A stretch of 10,843 nt of DNA from Lentisalinibacter sp964427415 (GTDB lineage Bacteria > Pseudomonadota > Gammaproteobacteria > Steroidobacterales > Woeseiaceae): NCBI GenBank assembly GCA_964427415.1, contig CAYRUH010000071.1, forward strand, positions 1-10,843, read 5' to 3'. Positions 1 to 5,811 of this stretch are shown one piece after another. A program made the position numbers and the translations under genes. Every line of letters begins with the position of its first letter. Position 1 is the stretch's first letter. The notes under the pieces were generated by a model that had not been told where the DNA came from, did no database searches, and saw only the letters and a program-made list of their open reading frames with translations.

Positions 1-36
1 CCCGTTACCGCCTCGTAACAAGCGTTATCGAAGGGT

Positions 37-65
37 TTGAGTCGTTCACCACCGACGGATATTAT
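37..65 (+). promoter_or_regulatory. Sigma-70-like promoter of the RRM gene
   Basis: TTGAGT at 37-42 (4 of 6 matches to TTGACA) and TATTAT at 60-65 (5 of 6 matches to TATAAT) are separated by exactly 17 bases. Transcription would begin near 72 and leave a leader of about 20 bases before the ATG at 93. This is the best-formed housekeeping promoter in the window. It probably also serves the overlapping lipoprotein gene downstream. Confidence 0.6.
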
Positions 66-92
66 TGAGCAGGGCTTTGTGCGGACGGATCG

Positions 93-356
93 ATGAACAT
101 CTACGTGGGTAACCTCCCTTACAGCATTACGGATGACGAACTGCGGGAGGCCTTCGCCGCCTTCGGCGACGTGAAGTCAGCCAAGGTCATCATGGACCGC
201 GAGACGGGCCGCTCCAAGGGCTTTGGCTTCGTTGAGATGGACGATGCCAGGGAAGCCGAGGAAGCGATCCGGGTCCTGAACGGTCAGGACCTGAACGGCC
301 GGCCGGCCCGGGTCAGCGAGGCCCGGCCGCGCCAGGACCGGCCATTCCGCGGCTGA
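93..356 (+). CDS. Single-RRM RNA-binding protein
   Basis: An 87-residue protein that is almost entirely one RNA recognition motif. RNP2 (IYVGNL) is at residues 3-8 and RNP1 (KGFGFVEM) at 42-49, with the aromatic residues Tyr4, Phe44 and Phe46 that stack on RNA bases in this fold. A short basic, proline-containing tail (RPRQDRPFRG) follows. Small stand-alone RRM proteins occur in cyanobacteria and many proteobacteria. They are thought to act as cytoplasmic RNA chaperones or post-transcriptional regulators, sometimes cold-induced, but the bacterial targets are mostly unknown, so no specific role is claimed. The Shine-Dalgarno before the ATG is weak (GGACGGA), and the leader is short. The TGA stop overlaps the apparent start of the next gene, so the two are probably co-transcribed and translationally coupled. 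Confidence 0.9.
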   Translation: MNIYVGNLPYSITDDELREAFAAFGDVKSAKVIMDRETGRSKGFGFVEMDDAREAEEAIRVLNGQDLNGRPARVSEARPRQDRPFRG

Positions 357-652
357 GCGCGGGCCGGCCGGGCGCCTTCCTGGCGGCCTTCGCGTTCGCC
401 GCCGCCGGCTGTGCCGGCGCACCGGTCGACACCCGTAGCTATGACTGCGAGCGGGGCGGGCCCCTGCACGTGGAGATCGGCGACGCTACCGCGCGCGTCG
501 AGTTCGACGGTGGCCGCTATACCCTGGCGTCGGTCGAGGCCGACGAGGGCCGCCGCTGGCGCGCCGGCGAGGTACTGCTCTGGCTACGCGACGGGGAGGC
601 ATCCGTCACCGTCGGCGACCAGATCATGGTCTGGGGCTGCCGGCGCCGCTGA
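353..652 (+). CDS. MliC-type lysozyme-inhibitor lipoprotein (non-canonical start)
   Basis: This frame is open from just after the TGA at 233-235 to the TGA at 650-652. Read from CTG 353 it gives 99 residues. A signal peptide (FLAAFAFAAAGC) has a lipobox AAGC with lipidation Cys20. A compact beta-rich domain follows with SYDCERG (Cys32), a VEFDGGRYTL strand, RRWRAGEVLLWLRDGEASVTV and a C-terminal WGC (Cys96). The Cys pair bracketing the domain and the Y-x-C/W-x-G-spacing match the MliC/PliC family of periplasmic inhibitors of C-type lysozyme. No ATG, GTG or TTG lies in frame before the signal peptide. Candidate starts are CTG 353, overlapping the previous stop as CTGA, and ATT 344, six bases after AGGA. 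GTG 470 would remove the signal peptide and Cys32, so it is unlikely. A sequencing error upstream is the other explanation. Family call fairly sure; start unsure. Confidence 0.65.
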   Translation: MSAGRPGAFLAAFAFAAAGCAGAPVDTRSYDCERGGPLHVEIGDATARVEFDGGRYTLASVEADEGRRWRAGEVLLWLRDGEASVTVGDQIMVWGCRRR

Positions 653-787
653 TCTGACGAAGCGGATTCGCTCCGCTGCGACAGCGTCTCGGCCGCGCCT
701 TTACAACGCTCGCCGTTTCACTAGGATGAGCGGTGGCCCGGCGGCCGACAGCGCCTGCCCCCACCCGAGCTACACCGGTACACCGAC
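653..787 (+). promoter_or_regulatory. Intergenic region with candidate yaaA promoter
   Basis: This region holds TTTACA at 700-705 (5 of 6 matches to the -35 consensus), a 16-base spacer and TAGGAT at 722-727 (4 of 6 to the -10). It would give a leader of roughly 55 bases for yaaA. A small hairpin (AGCGGA 661-666, TCCGCT 672-677) follows the lipoprotein stop but has no T tract, so it is at best a weak terminator. No OxyR-like site is obvious by eye. Confidence 0.4.
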
Positions 788-1564
788 ATGATCATCGTCC
801 TCTCTCCCGCAAAGACCCTGGATTTCGAATCGCCGCTGGCGACGGACAAGCACACGAAGCCGCGCTTCCAGAGCGAGGCACGCCAGCTGGTGGAGATCCT
901 GCGCGGCAAGTCCGACAAACAAATCTCGAAGCTGATGAACCTGTCGCCGAAACTCACGAAGCTGAACGTGGAGCGCTACCGGGACTTCTCCGACCGGGCC
1001 ACCGCCAGGAACGCGCGCCCGGCGCTGCTCGCGTTCCGGGGTGACGTGTATCAGGGCCTGCGGGCGGAGCGCTTCGATGCCCGCGATCTGAACTACGCCC
1101 AGGATCATCTGCGTATCCTGTCCGGGCTGTACGGCGTGTTGCGCCCGCTCGATCTCATGCAGCCCTACCGGCTGGAGATGGGCACCTCCCTCGCCAACGA
1201 GGCGGGCAAGGACCTCTACGCCTTCTGGGGCGAGCGCATCACCCGCGCGCTGAACGAGGAGCTGGCTGGTCAGAAGCCGAAAGCACTGGTCAATCTGGCC
1301 TCCAACGAGTACTACGGCGCAGTGAACGAGGAGCTGCTGGACGGGCGCATCGTGACGCCGGTGTTCAAGGACCGCGCGAAGAGCGGCGACTACCGGGTGC
1401 TGAGTTTCTTCGCCAAGCGGGCGCGGGGCATGATGGCTGCCTGGATCATCCGCGAGCGGGTCGACACGCTCAAGGGTCTGAAGGACTTCGCGGAGGAAGG
1501 CTATCGCTACAGCGAAGCGCAGTCCGAGCCGGAACGGCCGGTGTTCCTGCGCGCGAAGAACTGA
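788..1564 (+). CDS. yaaA: Peroxide stress protein YaaA (UPF0246/DUF328)
   Basis: This 258-residue protein, the same length as E. coli YaaA, begins with the family signature MIIVLSPAKTLDFESPL. It carries other conserved blocks: KQISKLMNLSPKLTKLN near residues 55-72, LSGLYGVLRPLDLMQPYRLEMGT in the middle, NLASNEYYGAV, and a late FFAKRARGMMAAWI segment. In E. coli YaaA is an OxyR-induced cytoplasmic protein that lowers free iron during hydrogen peroxide stress and limits Fenton damage to DNA. The fold binds DNA in vitro. No convincing Shine-Dalgarno precedes the ATG; the start is chosen because the family N-terminus begins exactly there. The gene converges on the HD-protein gene, with 55 bases between the stops. 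Confidence 0.96.
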   Translation: MIIVLSPAKTLDFESPLATDKHTKPRFQSEARQLVEILRGKSDKQISKLMNLSPKLTKLNVERYRDFSDRATARNARPALLAFRGDVYQGLRAERFDARDLNYAQDHLRILSGLYGVLRPLDLMQPYRLEMGTSLANEAGKDLYAFWGERITRALNEELAGQKPKALVNLASNEYYGAVNEELLDGRIVTPVFKDRAKSGDYRVLSFFAKRARGMMAAWIIRERVDTLKGLKDFAEEGYRYSEAQSEPERPVFLRAKN

Positions 1565-1566
1565 TC

Positions 1567-1608
1567 CGCCCCCGCGCCGCCGCCCGGCGATGGTGCCCGG
1601 CGGGGGCG
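1567..1608. terminator. GC-rich hairpin between convergent genes
   Basis: CGCCCCCGC (1567-1575) and its exact reverse complement GCGGGGGCG (1600-1608) enclose a 24-base GC-rich interval that can itself fold. The structure begins 2 bases after the yaaA stop and ends 11 bases before the end of the opposing HD-protein gene, so it could block transcription in both directions. There is no T tract on either strand, so an intrinsic terminator is not proven. Confidence 0.35.
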
Positions 1609-1619
1609 ACGCCGCTGCG

Positions 1620-2759
1620 TCAGCCGGTGGCCGTATTGCCCAACCGTATGCGGGCGAGACGCGTCCCGGTCTCCTCCACCATTTCGCGCATCGTGCGCAG
1701 GCTGGACTGCTCGCCGACGAACGCAGGCGGGTTGCGCCGCAGCAGCTGCCAGTGGCCGGTCTCCAGGATGTGACCCAGGAAGGTGAAATTCGCCTCGATG
1801 GCCAGCATGTAGGGATTGCGGCCCTCGAACAGCGACTCCAGGTAGCGGTACACGCCGCCGAAGGTGTTCTCCAGGCGCGGTAGCGCTGAATACTCGTAGA
1901 AGCCGGGGGTCTGCCGGAGCAGGTCTTCCCCGGACTCGTAGCGCACCATGAATTCGCCTGGCCTTGCGTTCTCGATGGCAACGCCGCCGAGGACGAACTC
2001 GCCGTACAGGCGGTCGCGGCATTTCTCCAGGTAGCAGCGGTCTGCCATCTGGGCGACCAGGTCGGCGGTGCCGAGGAGGTGCCCGAGCAGGGTATCCTCC
2101 GGCTCCTCCATCTCGATCGCTTCCGGCGCGATCTCGTAGCCGGTGAAGTGCACCAGCTTGCTCGCGGCCGGCGCCAGGTGGTCCAGTCCGATGGCGGGCA
2201 GATAGCGGCGCAGGAAGTCGGCGCTCCGGCTGACATGGTAGAGAGTGAACTCGGCGCCGTTGCGGTACTCCCGGTCGCGGAGTTCGTGGCGGATGTAGCC
2301 GGCGTCGTGGAAAAGGGAAGTGATGATGCCGAGCAGGGCCCGCTCGGGACCCAGGCCCTTGCCGACATTGCGCGCCGCCTCGTAGCCCGCGACGAGGCGC
2401 GCCATGGCCAGAGTCATGTCCAGCGTGTGCTGGATGTCGTGATAGCTGGTGTCGCAGCCCAGGTAGCCGGGCATGCGGCCGGTGAACAACCGGTCGAAGT
2501 CGTAGAAGGCGAGCCAGATCTTGTCGAAGCCCGCGTCAGGGTAGGTCTGCTCGAGGAGGTCGCGCACGGCGTCTCGAACGGCAGCGGGATTGCTCACCTG
2601 CACCGTGTTGGTGACATCGAAATCGTTGCGCCGGTCCCGCAGCATCTTCTTGTACTTGCCGATGCCGTCGGCGCTCCCCGCGCTATGGCCCGCCTGCGGA
2701 GTCCGACCGTGCGTTCCGGCATCCGCGTTCACCGGATCCACTCGATTCACTGGATCCAC
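1620..2759 (-). CDS. HD-superfamily metal-dependent phosphohydrolase, uncharacterised
   Basis: A 379-residue protein when read from GTG 2759. A histidine/aspartate pattern typical of the HD superfamily is visible: YHDIQH (His107, His111), FHDAGY (His151-Asp152), YHVSRSADF (His175), LVHFTGYE (His204) and GTADLVAQM (Asp233). YH-x-x-x-H-x-x-D and HD-x-x-x-x-x-H recall cyclic-nucleotide phosphodiesterases, so a phosphodiester or nucleotide substrate is plausible, but this is inference. There is no signal peptide or membrane segment. The C-terminal third (MLAIEANFTFLGHILETGHW) is helical and unassigned. The start is uncertain. GTG 2759 has a GGGGAG Shine-Dalgarno four bases upstream. More in-frame GTGs occur at codons 4, 7 and 10, and ATG 2645 (codon 39) would remove a low-complexity N-terminus. 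It is transcribed in the same direction as prlC-xth, 112 bases downstream. Confidence 0.8.
   Translation of the reverse strand: MDPVNRVDPVNADAGTHGRTPQAGHSAGSADGIGKYKKMLRDRRNDFDVTNTVQVSNPAAVRDAVRDLLEQTYPDAGFDKIWLAFYDFDRLFTGRMPGYLGCDTSYHDIQHTLDMTLAMARLVAGYEAARNVGKGLGPERALLGIITSLFHDAGYIRHELRDREYRNGAEFTLYHVSRSADFLRRYLPAIGLDHLAPAASKLVHFTGYEIAPEAIEMEEPEDTLLGHLLGTADLVAQMADRCYLEKCRDRLYGEFVLGGVAIENARPGEFMVRYESGEDLLRQTPGFYEYSALPRLENTFGGVYRYLESLFEGRNPYMLAIEANFTFLGHILETGHWQLLRRNPPAFVGEQSSLRTMREMVEETGTRLARIRLGNTATG
2728..2759 (-). repeat. 18-base imperfect tandem repeat at the HD-gene start
   Basis: On the minus strand GTGGATCCAGTGAA (2759-2746) recurs as GTGGATCCGGTGAA (2741-2728), 18 bases on, with one difference in 14. 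A further partial copy of the AATCG spacer precedes it. Each copy contributes two in-frame GTG codons, so four possible starts are spaced 9 bases apart. The repeat encodes DPVNRVDPVN. Confidence 0.7.
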
Positions 2760-2791
2760 GATTCTCCCCCCGTCCGCGGCAGCGGACCATC

Positions 2792-2815
2792 GTGTCTGCT
2801 GCGTGCAGCATACAC
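2792..2815. promoter_or_regulatory. 24-base imperfect palindrome upstream of the HD gene
   Basis: The left arm GTGTCTGCTGC and right arm GCAGCATACAC are reverse complements except at one position, about a 2-base centre. The site sits 33 bases before the GTG start of the HD gene. It contains a TGTATGCT segment on the minus strand that could act as a -10 element. The size and symmetry suit a dimeric repressor operator. A terminator is less likely because no T tract follows on either strand. No regulator is assigned. Confidence 0.4.
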
Positions 2816-2871
2816 GCCGCCCCCCGCCGCAAGCGGCCGGTTTGACCTAAGACGCCAGATCGCGCGCACCG

Positions 2872-3639
2872 TCATTCCGCGAACTCCGCCCAGACGGGGG
2901 CGTGATCGGAGGGCCGCTCCCAGCCGCGCGGCTCCGGGTCGACGGCGCTCGCGACGCAGTGTTCGGCCATGGTGTGGCTGCCGAGTATGAGATCGATGCG
3001 CAGCCCCCGGTTGCGCCGGAACGCCGCCGCCCGGTAGTCCCACCAGCTGAACGCGCCCTCCGGCTGGTCGAACTGTCGGAACAGATCCACCAGGCCGAGC
3101 TCCGTGAGGCGCGCCAGCGCCGCATGCTCGGGCTCGCTGAACAGTACGCGCCCGCGCCACAGCTCCGGGTCGTGCACATCCCGGTCCCCGGGGGCGATGT
3201 TGAAGTCGCCCAGCACGACGAGCCGCCGGTGGATTTCAAGCTCGTCGGCGAGGTAGCCTCGCAGTCGCTCGAGCCACTCCAGCTTGTAGTGGTACTTGTC
3301 GGAGTCCACCGCCTGGCCATTGGGCACGTACAGGTTGACGATGCGCACGCCGCCGATCGTGGCCGCCAGCAGCCGGCGCTGGGGATCTTCGGCGCCCGGC
3401 AATGCGCGCACCGGGTCGGACGGCGGCTGGCGCGACAGCAGCGCCACGCCGTTGTACGTGCGCTGACCGTTGCAGATGCCGTGGTAGCCGGCCACCTGCA
3501 GTGCCTCCGCCGGGAAGTCCTCGTCCGGCTGCTTGATCTCCTGCAGCGCCAGCACGTCGGGCTTCGCCTCCGCCAGCCAGGCGAGCACCTGGGGCAGGCG
3601 GACCTTCAGGGAGTTCACATTCCAGCTGGCGACCTTCAC
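2872..3639 (-). CDS. xth: Exodeoxyribonuclease III (AP endonuclease)
   Basis: This 255-residue Mg-dependent nuclease belongs to the exonuclease III/endonuclease-exonuclease-phosphatase superfamily. It incises DNA 5' of abasic sites and removes 3' blocking groups in base-excision repair. Visible catalytic motifs are MKVASWNVNS (Asn7), LALQEIK (Glu34), YVPNGQ (104-109), GDFNIAP (Asp145, Asn147), RIDLIL and the terminal SDHAPVW with catalytic His246. The length is slightly below the 268 residues of E. coli ExoIII and typical of the shorter family members. The GTG start overlaps the prlC TGA as GTGA, so translation is probably coupled to prlC. No separate Shine-Dalgarno or promoter is needed to explain it. 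Function is confidently assigned by motif order. Confidence 0.96.
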   Translation of the reverse strand: MKVASWNVNSLKVRLPQVLAWLAEAKPDVLALQEIKQPDEDFPAEALQVAGYHGICNGQRTYNGVALLSRQPPSDPVRALPGAEDPQRRLLAATIGGVRIVNLYVPNGQAVDSDKYHYKLEWLERLRGYLADELEIHRRLVVLGDFNIAPGDRDVHDPELWRGRVLFSEPEHAALARLTELGLVDLFRQFDQPEGAFSWWDYRAAAFRRNRGLRIDLILGSHTMAEHCVASAVDPEPRGWERPSDHAPVWAEFAE

Positions 3640-5672
3640 GCTGCCCGGCTGATCCCGCTGCTCGCGAGCAGGGCTTCGAGGCTCGGGCCCCTGCCGCGGA
3701 ACTCGACGAAGGCATCCATGATATCCCGGCTGCCACCCACCTCCAGGATGTGGGTGCGGAAACTGTTCGCCGTGCTGCGGTCGAAAATGCCAGCCTCCTC
3801 AAAAGCGCTGAAGGCGTCCGCCGCCAGCACCTCCGCCCACTTGTAGCTGTAGTAGCCTGCGGCATAGCCGCCGGCAAAGATGTGCGCGAAGCCGTTCGCG
3901 AACCGGTTCCAGGCCGGCGGCCGCACCAGGGTCACCCGCTCGCGCACCTCTTCCAGGATCTCCGCTGCGCGGGACCCCAGGCCGGGGCTGTACTCCACGT
4001 GCAGGCGGAAATCGAACAGGGCGAACTCGAGCTGGCGCAGCATCTGCAGGCCGGCATTGAAGTTGCGGCTGCCGCGCAGGCGCTCGAACAGCTCGGCCGG
4101 CAGCGGCTCGCCGGTCTCGACGTGGCCGGACGCGTGCGCCAGTACCTCGTAGTGCCAGGCGAAGTTCTCCATGAACTGGCTGGGCAGCTCCACCGCATCC
4201 CACGGCACGCCGTTGATGCCGGCGATGCTGGGGTAATCCACCCGGGTCAGCAGGTGGTGCAGCATGTGGCCGAACTCGTGGAAGAGGGTGACCACGTCGC
4301 TGTGGGTCAGCAGCGAGGGCTCATCGCCATGCGGCGGGCTGAAGTTGCACACCAGGTAGCCCACCGGCGCGGCCTTCTCGCCGCCGATGCCCTTGCGTAC
4401 CACGCACTCGTCGATCCAGGCGCCGCCGCGCTTGCCCGAGCGGGCGTAGAGGTCGGCGTAGAAGCCGCCCACGGTCGTGCCGTCGGCGTCGCGCACCTCG
4501 TAGTAGTTCACGCTGTCGTGCCAGACGGGGACGCCGTCGCGCGCGCGGATCTCCAGCCCGTAGAGCTCCCCGGCCAGGCGGAACAGCCCTTCGATGACCT
4601 TCGGCGCCGGCAGGTAACGGCGCAGTTCCTCGTCGGAGATCGCGTGACGCTCCTGCTTCAGTTTCTCGGAGTAGTAGGCGAGGTCCCAGGGGCGGATCGT
4701 GCGACCCGCGAAATCCTCCACCGCCGCCACCTCGTCCCTCGCCGCCGGCAGGCTGCGTGCGGCCAGTTCCGCGAGGAACTCCAGCACCTCGTCCACGCCC
4801 GGCGCCATCTTGCTGGCCAGCGAGTATTCCGCGTAGTTGTCGAAGCCGGTGAGGGCGGCTGCCTCGTGGCGCAGGGCCAGGATCTCCTCGATCAGCGGCG
4901 CGTTGTCGTGGGCAGGATCGTGCGGACCGGTGTCCGAGGCCCGGGTCACCCAGGCCTCGTAATAGGTACGGCGCAGATCTTCGTCGTCGGCGTGGGTCAG
5001 CACGGCCTGATAGGTGGGCTGATCCAGGTTGAATTTCCAGCCGCCGAGCCCGGCCTCCTCGGCCGCCGCCCGGGCGCGTTGCCGTGCGCCGGCGGGCAGC
5101 CCGGCCAGCCGCGCCTCGTCCTCGACGTGCAGGCTCCACGCATCGGTGGAGTCCTGCAGGTTCTGCTCGAAGCGGGTCGCCGCCTTGGCCATGGTCTGGC
5201 GGATTTCCCGGAAGCGCCGCTTGTCATCCTCCGGCAGGCCGACACCGGCCAGACGGAAGTCACGGAGCGCGTGTTCCAGCAGCTTGCCGAGGCCCGCGTC
5301 CGCGTCCGCCGGCAAGCGCTCGGCCATCTCTGCGAAGCGCCGGTACAGGGTTTCGTTCTGGGCCAGTTCCGTGGCGTATTCGGTTAGCAGCGGCAGCGCC
5401 TCGCCGTAGGCCGCCCGCCAGTCGGCGTCGGCGGTTACCATGTGCAGGTGGCTCACCGGCGACCACAACCGGGACAGCCGGTGGCTCATCTCTTCCAGTG
5501 GCACCACCAGCGAGTCCGGCGTGGGGGATTCGTCGGCCAGCAGTTCCTGCAGGCGCCGCCGGTTTTCCTCGAGCACCGTTCTCACGGCCGGCAGCACGTG
5601 CTCCGGCTCGAGCGCCGGGAATGGCGGAAGTTCCGTGTTTTCCAGCAACGGATTGGACATGGGTTTTGACAT
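3636..5672 (-). CDS. prlC: Oligopeptidase A (M3 zinc metallopeptidase)
   Basis: A 678-residue cytoplasmic M3A peptidase, close to the 680 of E. coli OpdA/PrlC. It degrades short peptides, including cleaved signal peptides. The zinc motif HEFGH is at residues 465-469, followed by the third-ligand helix with ELPSQFMENF. Further M3 features are the GGFYADLYAR segment upstream and the C-terminal YAAGYYSYKWAEVLAADAF block. The N-terminus MSKPMSNPLLENTELPPF matches the family. ATG 5672 is chosen because a GAGGT element lies 11 bases upstream; ATG 5660, four codons later, is the alternative. Open frame continues upstream to 5987, but that extension runs through the divergent promoter and into gor and has no family resemblance. 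prlC leads a two-gene unit with xth and is divergent from gor. Confidence 0.96.
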   Translation of the reverse strand: MSKPMSNPLLENTELPPFPALEPEHVLPAVRTVLEENRRRLQELLADESPTPDSLVVPLEEMSHRLSRLWSPVSHLHMVTADADWRAAYGEALPLLTEYATELAQNETLYRRFAEMAERLPADADAGLGKLLEHALRDFRLAGVGLPEDDKRRFREIRQTMAKAATRFEQNLQDSTDAWSLHVEDEARLAGLPAGARQRARAAAEEAGLGGWKFNLDQPTYQAVLTHADDEDLRRTYYEAWVTRASDTGPHDPAHDNAPLIEEILALRHEAAALTGFDNYAEYSLASKMAPGVDEVLEFLAELAARSLPAARDEVAAVEDFAGRTIRPWDLAYYSEKLKQERHAISDEELRRYLPAPKVIEGLFRLAGELYGLEIRARDGVPVWHDSVNYYEVRDADGTTVGGFYADLYARSGKRGGAWIDECVVRKGIGGEKAAPVGYLVCNFSPPHGDEPSLLTHSDVVTLFHEFGHMLHHLLTRVDYPSIAGINGVPWDAVELPSQFMENFAWHYEVLAHASGHVETGEPLPAELFERLRGSRNFNAGLQMLRQLEFALFDFRLHVEYSPGLGSRAAEILEEVRERVTLVRPPAWNRFANGFAHIFAGGYAAGYYSYKWAEVLAADAFSAFEEAGIFDRSTANSFRTHILEVGGSRDIMDAFVEFRGRGPSLEALLASSGISRAA

Positions 5673-5811
5673 GGGCGAACCCGACCTCGGTCTTGCATTT
5701 CCCTGACCGGCCCGCATGTTAGCATGCGCGTCCCCTGCCGAGCCGCGCCGATAGCAGGCTTTCGTGCGGGGAAATGAACAAAGAATGGACGACGACAACC
5801 GGAGACTGACG
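5673..5811. promoter_or_regulatory. Divergent prlC/gor promoter region with inverted repeat
   Basis: This 139-base region separates two divergent genes. CGCATG (5713-5718) and CATGCG (5723-5728) form a perfect inverted repeat around TTAG. The minus-strand sequence TGCTAACAT within it resembles an extended -10 element for prlC, with no clear -35. On the plus strand TTGCAT (5693-5698) could be a weak -35 for gor. The overlap of repeat and -10 suggests a regulator could control one or both genes. Confidence 0.35.

Noticed and set aside
4..19. GTTAC/GTAAC inverted repeat at the left edge as a terminator
   Set aside because: Only 5-bp arms, no T tract, and the upstream gene is outside the window.
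470..652. GTG 470 as start of the small lipoprotein gene
   Set aside because: It would remove a clear lipoprotein signal and Cys32, which pairs with the C-terminal cysteine in MliC-type domains.
770..2368. Minus-strand open frame of 532 codons opposite yaaA and overlapping the HD gene in another frame
   Set aside because: It runs through two well-supported genes and has the low-complexity composition of a shadow frame.
2760..2771. Shared GGGGGAGAA sequence upstream of the HD gene, aroE and hemB as a common operator
   Set aside because: In two cases it is simply the Shine-Dalgarno region; purine-rich matches of this length are expected, and the hemB copy is at a different distance.
3750..5387. 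Long plus-strand open frame of 545 codons opposite prlC
   Set aside because: It is antisense to a clear M3 peptidase with conserved motifs; its composition is what high-GC codon bias produces on the opposite strand, and it shows no domain.
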